Part shown: in pieces, positions 1 through 26,414 of the stretch
How positions within the stretch are numbered: the stretch's first letter is position 1
How the letters are laid out: every line of letters begins with the position of its first letter
Source: Holothuria scabra
Taxonomy: Eukaryota > Echinodermata > Holothuroidea > Aspidochirotida > Holothuriidae
NCBI GenBank assembly: GCA_037179385.1
Contig: CM074187.1
Coordinates: forward strand, 51,928,879-51,992,878
DNA length: 64,000 bases
Reading direction: 5' to 3'
Made by a program: the position numbers and the translations under genes
Notes under the pieces: model-generated
The model's database searches: none
What the model saw: the letters and a program-made list of their open reading frames with translations, nothing else
What the model was told of the DNA's origin: nothing

Positions 1-495
1 TATGGGGTAAGGGGAGGTTTGTCCCACCTTCCCAGAAGGAGGGTAAAATCCCTTTTAATTTCCATTAACATAAAAAAAAATGTATGTTGGTTTCTTATGT
101 AGGAAGAGGACACCCTTGTTTGCTTCAATGTTTGAAATCGGCATAAATAAGTAGTATTTAAAAACCTCCAAATTGCACCTTCTAGGGACATTGAAGCAAG
201 CTTTCCCCCTCCCATGAACCCACCTGTAACTTTGGCCAAGGACAGCATCAATTTACACTTGGGAATTGGCAGTAGTTCCCCCCCCCCCTTCTATTTTTGA
301 GTTGTGGCAGAATTCCTAACACTTTTTCCTCTCTTAAATCAAAATATTGTTGCATAGGAGTGAAAAGTTAAAAACCTCTTCACCTGTGCATTAGTGCAAG
401 ATAATGCACTCATATTGAACCTTCTTGCATCCCTTGCTTTATTCCTGATTGTGCAGTATCCTGTGCTAATGTGCGGTCTGTTGTTTACATTTTAG

Positions 496-14276
<13,781 letters not shown>

Positions 14277-16347
14277 TATTTGTGTAGGTATTAACTAATG
14301 TATAGGTTTTATGAATCCATATCACCATAACAGAAAGTATGCTTCTTGGTATGTACTGTGCAATAACACATTTAAACCAAAAAATGTTAACTTTTGCTTA
14401 TTTTATTCAAATTTTCCATTAATGATGAATTGGTTTGGGAAAATTGTCATCAATATTCCATCTTTTATCATTACTGAAGAGTTTCGAAAATGCATCACTT
14501 TAGAGGAAGAAATTCTCTCTTAAACAATGTCATTTTATGGTTCAGAAATCTTGCTGTGAGTTGAAGCGATATATTTTATATAGAACTGGGGGTTAATGCT
14601 TCTTCCCTTACGTTGCACTCTGTGAATATATGTGCAGGAATTGAAAAACAGGTTTAATTATTTGTGATCAAAATCACAAACTAGTTGTAAAGGTGCAGGG
14701 TATGTAGAAGGGAGGGGGTTATTTTGTTTTAATGTTACTTTCAAACATGATTATAACATGTAAATTTTTGATTTGCCTAAACTTAAGGCACTTCAGCCCT
14801 CACTTATCAGAGAGTATTGCCATTTTGCGACATTAGTTTTTCTCTCTTTCCTAAAAAATCCAGTCGGTAAAGTGCATACATATGTGGAATTAATCAGTGG
14901 CTGCCTTCTCTCTATGTCAACTAGGTAAATGGCCTGAATTGTAAACATGAGATTTAGGCCATACATCAAATATTCCTTGTTGTATTCAAATTAACCATCA
15001 ATTTACAAGTATCCATTTTATACTACAAACCTTAATCACCCCCCATCACTTTTAACCCCCACCCATGCCCAGTACTCTCACATATCATTGCATGTTGTTT
15101 TCTGTACCATGTGTACCTCGATGAGTGTTGTGAAGTATGCAAAAATGTTACCTAACTTAGTCTGGAATGCATTCCTTAGGTTATTTCTTTGAGGGATATG
15201 TTCTTCAGGAGACAATGCATTATCACTATGAAATGATATGGGGGTTTGGAAGAACCTTCCTGAAAGTAAAACTTTGGTTTATTTTAAATCATGAAAAGTA
15301 CTAGTGTTTAAAATGAGGGCATAGGATGTGAATGTGATTAGTCCCTGTTGAAGTGAGAGAGAATCAACTCATGCATTCATTTCTCTGGGGAGGGGGGGGG
15401 GGGAGCTTACAAAATTGAGAGGCTGAGAGGAGGGGTAGAAAGGTGTTAAAACCATAGGTTGGATCCATCAACCCTTTCAGGTAACATTGAAAGATGCCAG
15501 GCTAACTGTCACTGTTCTCATATTTATTGCTGAAGCGTGTAAGAGACATCTCATTTTCATTGCTTAAATCTAGCTCATAGATGGTAAAGAAACATTTCGT
15601 CCATAAAGTTGCACATAAATAAGATGTTATTCAATACCTGTGTGTATTTGTTATAGTACTTAAGAAAAATATGTACTGTTTAAGCTCTTGAAATAGTATA
15701 ACACCTAAATAATTACTAATTTCAACAAATTGTACTTTTGTGCAAAGTTTAGAATGTGAAATGTGGTACAGAGGTAAGTATTCATAAGTGCACTGCCCAA
15801 AGACTTAGCACCCGTTGGCTTTTCAGGTCTTGTGCATGAAAATATCTTTTTTGTAAGTTTGAAATCTGTACCTTTATTTCTTATGACATATCAAGCTTAT
15901 GTTACATATGAAAAGTGTGACTCACAGCGCAAAAAGGAAGTACACCATGTTTTGTTGCCAAATGTCAGATAAAAATATATTGTTGTGAGTTTTATTTGTG
16001 TACTCCTGAGGATATATTCCAAAGAATCCTGTTTTGTTAAATGGGCTGATTGAGTTGGTATCAATTGTTTTGTGGTGGGATTGAAGGAAATTGTATGACA
16101 ATGTTTCAATTTGCCTTATTTTTCTCAAATACCACTGCATAGAGTTACCATAACAAGTGACAAATTGTATTTAAAGTGGACAGAGGTTTTGCATGATTAA
16201 TGCACAGTGATTAATAGTGTCTGGTCACAAATTAGTGACAGATGATTTCAATCCTTAATTATCCCACATACTACCAATTTAGTTATGTGTCACATGTGCA
16301 GGATCCCTTCATCTACATCACCCCTCTACCTTCTTCTTATTCACATA

Positions 16348-16480
16348 TGTAATCCCCACTTGCCCGCAAGTGGAAGAGGATTATAGAGGGTGTCCTTGCT
16401 CCTAGTGTGGGGAGCAAGGGCACCTTCTTTCTCGGTGCTATTAATTTACCAGGGTAAGTTGCGGGTAAGTGGGGATTACA
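16348..16480. mobile_element. Foldback MITE with nested hairpin, 133 bp
   Basis: The arms TGTAATCCCCACTTGCCCGC and GCGGGTAAGTGGGGATTACA differ at one position. A second hairpin sits in the middle (GTCCTTGCTCC / GGGAGCAAGGGCAC). Weaker symmetry continues outside the arms. It lies in the predicted TANC 3' UTR. Confidence 0.7.
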
Positions 16481-17680
16481 CATGTGGGTGGATAGGGGGT
16501 AAGTATCAGGGCTCGTAGATTCCCAAACCAGGTAGGTTTGAGGAGTCCACCATTTGCCATCAAGATGTAAGTAGATTTTTACAGGAATATAAAAATAAGA
16601 TTATAAATTGTATGCACCAACTCAATGAGCCCCTTTTTTAGTAATTTTTTTTTTTTAAAGCAAACCGAAAAAGAAGCTTTTAAACTTTGAACTGCAAGGT
16701 CGAAAACAGTGTATCTCCATGAAGAAACTTACTGTAGCATTGTTTATAAAGCGTCATGGTGAGTTACTTTGAATATCTTGAACCCATTTCAGTATTATTG
16801 TTAAAATATGGTATTTGATATTACATGAGACAAGGTATTTTCAATGGGAAAATGTTACTTTACTCTGGCTCATTGGGGAAGAGCCAAGTGTGGATGGGGG
16901 AGGAGGGGTGAGAGAGCAAACGATACTACTGAAGGAGTTTGTTCTGTGAAGGAAATGGATATGCTGAGAGAATGCATATAGACTCTGAAACCCTGAAATA
17001 CATTTTAAGTAAGACTTTCATTTAACCAGGAAATTGTCACTGAAATGAGAGATAAGTCCCCACAAGTTCCTCTATGCAGACATTATTTTTTAGGCAATGG
17101 AGAGGTATTCATTTTGCTTGCTTCAATGCATGTGAAGAATTAAAGTTGTCATTCCTTCATAATAATCAGTTTCATTGAAAAATAGTACTCCCCCTTATTT
17201 TTAAGTGTTCCCATCTGGAGCCTACCTGTAGCCAAGGTACTGACTGGGGGATAATTCCCTACTAAAATTGTCTGTCCTCTGAAAAATTTCAAATAGCTAT
17301 TGATTTAATATATTTTCACATCACAGCCCCCCTGATAATGTTTTTCCCTTGGAAACTATCTTGCCCTTTTCAGTATGTGGTCTTGCTACAGGATCACCCC
17401 ATGTTCTACCCTGTCCTGCCCCCCCTCCCATTTCATTCCAAAAGGGAATCTTTTACCCCACATTTGGCAAACAAAGTCATTACCTCTGACAAACTACTTC
17501 ATGTTCTAATTTCTAAACAAAACCCTTCACATACCTTGCTTATATTTTCTTTAAAGTGATATATTGTTTTATTTTCTTTCCTTTGTCTTGTTACAACTAG
17601 TATGTATTCTTCTTTCTCTATTATTTCTGAATATCTCTTTAACCAGCTGCATGATAGTCTCTTTGTTATTTATTTATTAG

Positions 17681-17686
17681 AATAAA
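17681..17686 (+). terminator. Candidate polyadenylation signal AATAAA
   Basis: This is the first canonical hexamer downstream of the TANC stop codon. A second AATAAA is at 18493-18498. Either could end the transcript. Confidence 0.3.
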
Positions 17687-17720
17687 AACTGTATAATTGG
17701 TCAATAGTAAATTGTAAATT

Positions 17721-20700
17721 TCAAATTGTATATGATTTAAAAAGCAAGGTCTGTATTCAGTTAACATTTCTGTTGAGGAATTTTGTTCTGTAGAATTTTG
17801 CCAGAATGGTACACAGTTCCATGGCTGGCCTAAATTAAATGCAAACCAAAGATTTTTTCCCTGGCTTTATAAACCCAAAACTTTAACAAAAAGTATACTT
17901 TTGTAAGTCAGTCCACAGATAGATAAGTATTCAATTTATTTTAAAAAAAAGTATTAATTTTAGAACTACACTGATTATAACCTAGTATATTACAGTCGTA
18001 ACAGTTATTAGTTTAAAACCCCATATGAACAATATCCTTTATGAAATTTGAGTTTCGAGAATTTGAATTTTGGTTGCTATAATTGAGATGCATTTGAGCA
18101 AAATGGTATAAAATTTGAATTTTGAACATGAACGTTATTCATTGATAACTTGTTCATGTTGGAAGATTATCCTGTGGTACCACAGCACTGTGGTAGGAAT
18201 TTTGGATACTGTTTTTGGCTATAAGAGCATTTATGGAAGAAAGCTGGTAATCTTTTGAAATTACTTAAGGACCTTTGGTATGAAGTGGTGGTCTGATGCT
18301 CACTTGAGTGCATATAGACGAATCCGGACAGCAAGTGATGGTCTGATTTCAGTAGGCCATAACTGGGGTCTATCATCTTTTAATCTTTCAGTTTCCTTGC
18401 TTACCTGTATCATAGATGGTTGCAAACTGAAATGCCTCTTGATTTCCTCAATTTCTCTATAGTTAAGGGTTTGAAATATCATTTTGACAATTAATAAAGA
18501 TGATTTAAGGAGGATGGACCCCACTAATGGCTGCCTACAGTCAGTAAACACAAGCTGTGTCTGGATTCGTCTTTTCTTTTTCTTTTTCCAAATGGCAGTT
18601 ACAAAGGATTGTGGGAAGGTTTTTTGTTCTTTTTGCCAAAGTAAAATGTTGTGGTTGAAATGGCGTTTTTCAACACTCTATCCTATAATCAATCCTTCGT
18701 AATTTCTGTGAAAAAGAGTCAATGGAGAGATGCAGAGGGTGAAATTTTTCATAAATGCAACTTTTTAAAAGAACTCATTGATATGAAGTGAATAACTTTT
18801 AGTGAGAGTATTAAAGGATCAATACCAACCACATGACAATGCTTATAGTTAGCACAATGAGTCAAGTTTCATAATCAATAATTATGGAAAAAGTTAAAAT
18901 TTTGCAATGTGTGGTGTCCCTGACTTGTTGGGGTCTTGTGCGTAATTTGAAAAAGTGTCTGGTCACGAATTTTTGGAAACTGAATTGAACAGTTGAGCCA
19001 TCCTTCATGAAACAGTTATTTGTATTTAGGATATGGGGCATTGTCTAAGTTTGACCATATGGTATGTGAAAAAAAAAACATTTGGAAACATTGTTGAATT
19101 TCATGAACCAATTCAATGAGCCACTTGTAAGTTCTCTGGCTAGTCTTGTAGTTATGGAGTAAATTTTTAGTGAAGTAAAAGTGGATGGTAGCCCAAAGTA
19201 CGTATTAGACCTGCCGAAAGTCATGTCACCTTTAACCTTTAACCTCTCCAGTGTGTAGATGTCCTGTTCCAGTCACCCATGTCATAGCATGCCATCAAAA
19301 ATAGTGGTACCCTCCAAATAATATTGAAACCCTGGCACTATTAGCAGTGCTGACTTAAATATCACAATGTAACCTATGAACTATTTCAGTCCAGATATCA
19401 ATATTTTGAATTCTTTGAAACTAACAGTCAAAATCACAACAATAAAGGGTGTGTGAAATTCCATGAATTGAATTTCCTAAAAAAAAAAATTTTGAATAAT
19501 TTTCTGTTGAAATTGCATATGAAGTATAGCACTGCCTTTCCATGCAACATTATGGAGGGGCAGAAAAGAAAGTTGCAAATGTTTTTGCCTCCCTGCCCCC
19601 TCCTGTAGTCGTGGGCTTGTACCATGTGTGTCTGCTGGGAAATTCACTGTATCAGTGTTCACTTCATTGAGCAATTTTTTCTAAGAGGTCTGACAGTAAT
19701 TAACTCATGAAATGTAATCTGCCTTTAACAGAGCCACCAAATGTTATATGATCAGTGTCAGATTTTTTTTAACTTCTTTATCCCAGAAGAGCTGTTATAT
19801 TGGAGCTTTTTATGATAAGTAAGCTTTATCTATGAAAAATTATATCATAAAGTTATTGAAAGCATCTATGTCTACAAATTTCAAATTAATTATTAACATG
19901 AAGATATCCCTCGAGAAAGATTTCAGTGAATAGAAAGTACTTAAAGTGTTTGCTGCCAAAGCAAAATGCCATTAATTTCATATTTCTTTTATTGATGATG
20001 TGCAGCCAAAAAGATTCACAATCATGTTGTATTTTTGAATATGAATTTATCTATTGAAGCACATTATAGTTGTGGTGTTTCCATGGAGACAACAGTGTCA
20101 TCAGTTGAAGGCCTTTAAATGTAACATGCACAAGTTGGGGGGGGAGTGAAATTTTTAAGTGATGTTTAAGATGATGTTAAGTGATATTTGCCTTCTTTTA
20201 GAAGAATGGGCACTATAAATAAGAATTTTTATGGGTGTGAAGTCTATATATTTTGTGTACATTAGCCTGTCTAACATTGTGAGTGGACCTGAGACCAGTT
20301 TTTGTTGTTTATGGAATAAACTGCCTGAAACTAAAATGAGCCTTTGTAGGTAGTACATTGTTTTTATTTGCTGATACTGTTTGTGGTGGATGATGGTGCT
20401 TAAGGGGTGGGGAAGTAATGATGCACTCAGTTATGCTGTTCATGTGCAACGGTGGTGTCAGAATGTCAAAATAGGGGAAAAATATGTGCAAGACTAGACC
20501 ATCAACACGCTTTACGCAGACCAAAAGACCATAGCCTACGTTAGAATGTCAGCCCTATACACCCCCCCCCCCGTGCTGCCCTCGAAAGACCGTAGCCTAT
20601 GTTAGAGTGTCTGCCTGACACCCCCCCGTCCTGCCCTCAACCCATTGAATATATCAATATGGAGACTGTACATTTACCTTCCTGCAATTAACATACAGAG

Positions 20701-20880
20701 TACGACAAACAACAGCGAGATGAGGGACTTATCACAGAACGAATCATTCATTAATGTGTTTCGTAATTAGTTAAAATGTAACTTTTAGCCTAAATGATGA
20801 TAAGCTTTGGCCGAGGCCGGGTCGAATGTTACAAGTCCACCTCTTGGGTGCGTCAATGTCATAACTATAATATAGGGCAA
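17721..20880. other. Non-coding, no gene seen
   Basis: AT-rich sequence with frequent stops in all frames. It has short homopolymers, and the phrase GTGTCTGGTCACGAATTTTTGGAAACTGAATTGAAC near 18955 recurs in altered form near 62470. There are C-runs near 20565 and a tandem-like pair (ACCATAGCCTACGTTAGA and ACCGTAGCCTATGTTAGA) at 20528-20610. Confidence 0.6.
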
Positions 20881-21535
20881 ATATAGGGCCCGAACTTACC
20901 TTAAAAGAATACACCCGAAAATGGAAAAGACCTTCATTAACGCGTTAACATTTTCATTAAAAATCAAAAAGGTTACAAAAATTCGCTGCACGTTCGGGCA
21001 CTGCAAAAAGTTATTATTCATGAGCTTGACTTCACAGCCTTTCTCAACACAACGCGCGAAATGGTCGAATATCCGAATTCTTTCCAAAATTTGCCCGAAA
21101 AACCGGAAAGTATAGAGAAAGTAGCATAGTCAGGGTAACAGTACGAAAAATCAAAGAAATGAAAAAAAAAATCGTGACTCATTTAGGAAGTCTGTCTTTT
21201 AAAAGAAACAATCGATCTTCAGCATGTTTTTCAATCACGCACAACAAAATGCCTGAAACGGCCGATCTGAATACCATTCTTTCAAAACTTTGCTCGAGGA
21301 ATAGAAAACGCTATATTCAAAATTAAGTTTTCATGGAAAATAAAAATGAAAACAAAGATTTGCGGCACAGTCGCGCAACGTGAGAAAAAGTTTCTTCGCA
21401 GTCCCACTTCATACCAAAATTTTGCGAAAACATTGCCCGAATGGTAAAGTATTCGGGCGAAGGTTGAAAAAAGTGCTGGGACGTTTTCAATTGCCAAATT
21501 AACACGGACAGACGGGAGGCTTTTCAGGTGCATTG
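20880..21535. repeat. Two diverged copies of a dispersed repeat
   Basis: Blocks at about 20880-21110 and 21280-21535 align by eye: both have TTTTCAT then AAAAT, then AAAATTCGC/AAAGATTTGC and GCAC, then ATGGTCGAATATCCG/ATGGTAAAGTATTCG. A third copy ends at about 24390, sharing ACACGGGCAGACGGGAGG with ACACGGACAGACGGGAGG here. Short reverse-strand frames in the two blocks resemble each other but show no known domain. Confidence 0.5.
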
Positions 21536-21596
21536 CTCAATAATTTGCCATTTATCTAATATCTTCCTAAAATGAGTAAGTTCAAGTCATCATCAT

Positions 21597-21857
21597 TTAA
21601 CCCTTTACCGTTGTTTGAGTCCTTTTGGACCCATGCGGAGAGCTCGGCTGTCACCCATCTTTACTGTTTCACGCGGAGCTCGAAACTGCGAGTAGCTACC
21701 CGAAAATTCGACCACAACAACGAGAGAGAGACAATATTTTAAGGTCACGAGGTCAATGGCCTACGGAAGCTGATGCGGGGCGTGCTACGTCCGCTTTTCC
21801 ACCCACTCCCGAGGCGCGCAAATATGCCCCGATCGGAGCACAACGGTAAAGGGTTAA
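21597..21857. mobile_element. piggyBac-type MITE with perfect 18-bp TIRs
   Basis: TTAACCCTTTACCGTTGT and its exact complement ACAACGGTAAAGGGTTAA bound 253 bases of CpG-rich DNA. The TTAA target duplications are at 21597-21600 and 21854-21857. CCC after TTAA is the piggyBac terminal signature. It has no transposase ORF. Confidence 0.88.
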
Positions 21858-24800
21858 CTAATTCCAAAGAACTGAGGGCGACTAGAAATATTGAGATATG
21901 GGAGTGTTCATTTATAGCATCAGTGGTCCTGTGCCTGTGAAAGGTGATGGGCTGAAATGATGAGCGGTGGGTGGTTGCATGAAGCTAACTTTCCGCTTAA
22001 ATCCTTCATGGTGTTGAAGGAGCAATAGAAAAGGGATAAGGGGGTGTTCTCTCCGACCTGCAAAATTAGTATAATGGAACTAAAAATAATTTCAAATGAT
22101 GCTAAATGTGCACCCAGATTGCATATGAAGTACTTCAATATTCCAAAATTTGTCAAAGGAGATGACACACTCTTTCCATTGGACCACTCCTCAGCTGGAC
22201 CAGCGATTAGACCCAGTTAGTCACCACCAAACAAAAACTGAATAATAATCTTTCATTGTTTACGGTATTACCTAGCATTCCTTCAAGAAATACGTAAGGA
22301 GCTGTTTTTATAGGTGGGTGGGTGGGGGGATACTCACCCTCCTAATTCAGGCAAAACAGTTGATCCATCAGCAAAGCATGATTAATGGTGCCATATTATT
22401 CGGGCAAAAATTGCCCTCGCCCCCTCAAAAAAAATTACCCCTTTACCCCTATGCCAACTGTCCATCCTTTCCTCTTGTAAAACCGGTACCGTATTGAAGT
22501 GATCCTGTACATTTTAAAAGATGCATACGTTGCCATATTTTTGGTATCTTGGCAGATCAGGGAGTTGACCACTCCCTGGCAGCCTGGACAGATAGCCTAG
22601 GCTATTTATAAGATTACAGAACCTGCAAGGAGTTGTCAGCTCCATGGAACGTGGAAGGTATATTGCTTACGAAGTAAAGTGTATGGGCGCTTTCCTTGCA
22701 GAATATGTTTTAAGGGAGTCTGTACACTTGTAGAGTTGTTCAGGAGAGGCAGAATTCCCTTTGAGGGTTGGTGAATTGACGGAAGTAAGGCTAAACTTCG
22801 AACCTCATTTCCGTCTTACACGAGTTTGCCTGCTACTGTGTGCAGGGAGTTGTCAGGGACAACTGTGTGGCTATCAATGCGAAAAAAGGAAAGCTTTTGT
22901 ACGTGGTTTTTATGTTGTTGTCCTTTTACTTTTTATATAAAAACTAAGTTGCAACGGGATTTTATTTAATTTCGTCTTTTTAACAAATGGAAGGTCAAAA
23001 TCGAAACTCGAAGCCCTCATCTTTCTGTAGCCTAATTCTTGAGCAGGTGGGTGATCCATGAATGAGCACTTTGCATGCTCTCCGATGCACTTTCATTTGT
23101 TTTGCATCAGAAGTAATTATCATTTGGAGCGGTTCAGATTTTCCGAATTTGTTAGTATCAGTGATTTGATAATTCCGAAATTCCGCCGAATTCTCTCCAA
23201 AACAAGCTCCGATAGTTGAAATATTTCTTTCAAGAAAGCGACACTCATTTTCGGCACGCTCCGCCAACTTACAGTGTCAAAAAAGGTAATACCTTTGACT
23301 TAAAACATCAAAGTCATGGAAACTTTCTTGAATCTATACAAAATATACAGGAAATTCGACCTTCCAGACAATAGATCACTAAGTCACACGCTTCATCTAC
23401 GGGATTGTTTTCCTAAATTTTCTTTCATGAAATGAAAATTTTCCGTCCAATATAAGCTTTTATTTTCAAATGTTTGTCTAAAAAGGGCGATAAACAAAAT
23501 TTCGGCAACTTTTTCAATGTCGTTCAAAATCTTAAACCCTCATACATTATGTAACAACAGAGATTTTCAGTCGCCATGCAATGTCGGATTTGTTAATAGG
23601 TCCATGGGCAGATTCTGCGATAATCCCCAAACTCTTCAAATTCCTTACGGAAAATTCAGAATCCAAAATTTTGTGGAATAAATTCTTGAAAAGCCTATTA
23701 TAGTAAATGTTTGATAAGGCAAAAAAATTTCCACGCACCCTCCGCCTCCCGCTAAGTGCGTTCCCAACGCAGTATTTCTTATGCTTTAAAAGCTTTAACA
23801 TGTCGCAAAATGTGGGTGCTTCCCTTCTACCTCCACCCCCCCCGCCCCCACCGCTGTAGCGTATCTAGGATTATTTCCGGGGGGTCGCGACATTAGGTAA
23901 AAGTCTAAGAGGAGATAGATAAATCACTATTATAGGTGTTTCTTTGCATTTCAAGGTTGGGTCACGGGGGATTTTAGACCCCACACCACCCCCGTGGCTA
24001 CTACACTGTCCCTGTAAAAGGTCTAGCAACGTCACTCGGTGACGAGCATTGTAACATGCTTCAATGATAACACAGGTTTGTCGGAGTAATTTTAATCTTG
24101 AAAAGGGGAACAGTTTCTAATAAAAGTTTTCAATATCAAAAGCTTGTAAATGAATAACATCCTGGACCTCTGTCATTCCTTGTAAAATATAGGGACACCC
24201 CTGCACAAATTTGTCCTCAGACTGGTTAACTATTGATGAGGAAACTAAAAGTCAAAATCTGGCTTTCCCATTCGGGCAGCTATTTCAACACTTTGCCCCA
24301 AAATGGTAAAATATTCAGTTCGAGCAAAAGCTGAAAAGGGTCTGGTATGTTTTCAATGGCTAAATAACACGGGCAGACGGGAGGATGTACAGGATAAAGT
24401 GCCCAAATATTTGCTCAGAAAGTGTTAGTGGTAGGCCTTCACTTAATCTGTTGTTTTTCATCATTTTGCAATCTGTTATAAGTGAAGTGAACATCTTATT
24501 GCTACGGGGGCTCAAAATTACAACTGCTGATATATACTTCCACGTCTGGGAAATGCCATTTTCAGCTTTCTGAAGGTGGGGGGTTCGTGATCTATCAAAA
24601 TTTTCTGTTTGGTGGCGCTCCGCTTAGAAAGTGGCCCAGTTTGCGTCAGAAATCCAGCAGCCCACAAAAAGTGCAGAACATTTATAAAGACACCACAATA
24701 GCTTCCACATTTTTTTTCAAAATCATTTGAAGAGGACATTCGGGTTAAAATTAAGTAAAACTGTTATCATAGTGGTAATGGTTTAAGAGTTTTAATGAGC

Positions 24801-25960
24801 AGTTTCCGTTTTGCTTTTCTTCAAGTGACCAATCTCACGAAAAATGGCTATTTCTGACACTGGGCGATAATCCCATGAAAATGCTTATTTCTGTACTTTC
24901 GTGGTCTCAAAAGACAGAAAATTGCATCTAACTGTCTAATAAGCCAAGGTTTAGGTTACTTTTATTTATTATGAATTCGGCATCTAGAGAGCCAAGCAGA
25001 CCTTTTGTCCCGGCTATTTCTTGCGATTTACTTAATTAATGACTATTTTAGAGTGGCCACAAGTAGCCCATTAATTATTACATAGAGTCCTAAATCGAGA
25101 CCTGACAATAATACAAAATATAATGAACGCCTTCAGTTCATACCAGAATGTGGAAGAGAGGGATAGAAACATGAGCGTCCGCAGTTAGGGGCAAGGGGGG
25201 AACTTGCTCTCCCCTGGAAAATAAAAACCTGAAAAAACGAAGAAAACATAAAGAAAAAGACGAAGAAAAATTAACATCAAGATTTCTTAACAATTCACTC
25301 AGTGTTTCCCTATTTATATGCGGTAAATAGACTTTAGAAATGCCATTTCCAGCAATCCGAGAGGCGTTTAGGGCCAAAATTTTCTTGCGCTTCGCGCCAA
25401 CTCATGGTTGCGAGGAGCTACCCCCCCCTAACAGAATTTTGCGCCCCTCCTGCGGAGGCCCGGGAATAGAAAATTTAAACATGACATGTTTTAATAAAAA
25501 ACTTGCTGAGGAGAAATGGCAAAGTAGTCTTTTACCAGGTGCGGAAAATCAAATGGAAAGTCTGGAAAGTCGTTAGTCGTGGCTTCGATCTTGCTGAGGC
25601 TCAGGGTATTTACTCCTTCGAAGCGCCCCTGCAGACCATTCCGCCCCCTCTGACCGAAATCCCTAGCTCCACCACTATTTCTCAGATTAGATTCGGCTCT
25701 GAAAGCAAAAGCCTCACGTGTAAGGTCAATTCCAATTTACTGCCCCCATCTTATACTAACACATCAACAATAACAAACTTTAAATTCAGAATGAATATTC
25801 ATATTTATTTTATTTTCTTTCTAGTTTTCTGAGCAATTGATCCGTTTTAGGAAACGAAAAAAATGAGGATCTACGCAAAAAATTTTTGGATCAATAAAAT
25901 AATTTTTGTGATTTTTAACCATTTTTTTTTTCATTTTCTTCAGTATTGGGGGAACCCATG
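21858..25960. other. Repeat-derived non-coding stretch
   Basis: No gene was found. The block at 24230-24390 is a third copy of the 20.9-21.5 kb repeat. Blocks around 24545-24740 and 25335-25470 share GAAATGCCATTTYCAGC followed by a CGC-rich patch, suggesting another dispersed family. A C/G run lies at 23835-23860. Confidence 0.5.
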
Positions 25961-26268
25961 GTTACGTCATTCCATTACTCACAGTGTTGGACACACTACA
26001 ATGCAGCTGTACGTAGCGCATGTAGTGATCGCGACTGAAATCAGCTGTCTTGTCGTCATGATGTAGAATAGACAAGAAAATGCGTCGGTTGTGGCGCTGA
26101 GTTTACTTATTTGGCTCCACGGAGCCATATTTTTTACGTTTTTTAGGTTTTAGCAACATCGAACTTTATGATGATATGTTTTCAGCAAAGATGGAATTGA
26201 GAATGACGGGAGAATTCGAGATTTTCGAGGGAGAACAACAGTAGCTGTTCGCCGGCAAACTCATAACA
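25960..26268 (+). promoter_or_regulatory. Candidate promoter / 5' leader, CpG-enriched
   Basis: This block has more CpG than its surroundings (TACGTAGCGC, GATCGCGACT, GCGTCGGTTG) and a CRE-like TTACGTCA at 25962-25969. It directly precedes a start codon in good context (ACAATGG). A short upstream ORF of 17 codons starts near 26191. Promoter function is inferred only from position and composition. Confidence 0.35.
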
Positions 26269-26414
26269 ATGGCAGCCAACAGGCCTGTTAATGTTATAAG
26301 TGGCACTGGAGAAAAGCAGTCCAACTCCAAAAATGGTACAGGAGGAAAACCAAAGGGAAATAAGCACAGAACGAGAAACGAGACTTATATGGAAAAGCTC
26401 GAAAATGCCGTTAG
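26269..26414 (+). CDS. Candidate first coding exon of a small unknown gene
   Basis: ATG at 26269 in ACAATGGC context opens 48 codons plus two bases, beginning MAANRPVNVISGTGEKQS. The segment is hydrophilic and basic (KPKGNKHRTRNETYMEKLEN), with no signal peptide. Unspliced, it stops at 26425-26427. A donor AG|GTCGGT after 26414 is weak at +3/+4, but it leaves AG, which joins the C of the exon at 35804 to make Ser. I do not recognise the protein. The CpG-enriched leader upstream supports a true 5' exon. The ORF could also be fortuitous. Confidence 0.42.

Larger units (their letters stand above)
14277..17720 (+). other. Probable TANC 3' UTR and flank
   Basis: No coding potential is visible. 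The first canonical AATAAA after the stop is at 17681-17686, which would give a 3.4-kb 3' UTR. Long 3' UTRs are usual for TANC genes. There is a G-run at 15390-15403, and a foldback element lies at 16348-16480. The end of the transcript is inferred, not seen. Confidence 0.45.

Noticed and set aside
22995..23267. A 90-codon reverse frame
   Set aside because: It has no start context, homology or neighbours. It lies in repeat-derived DNA.
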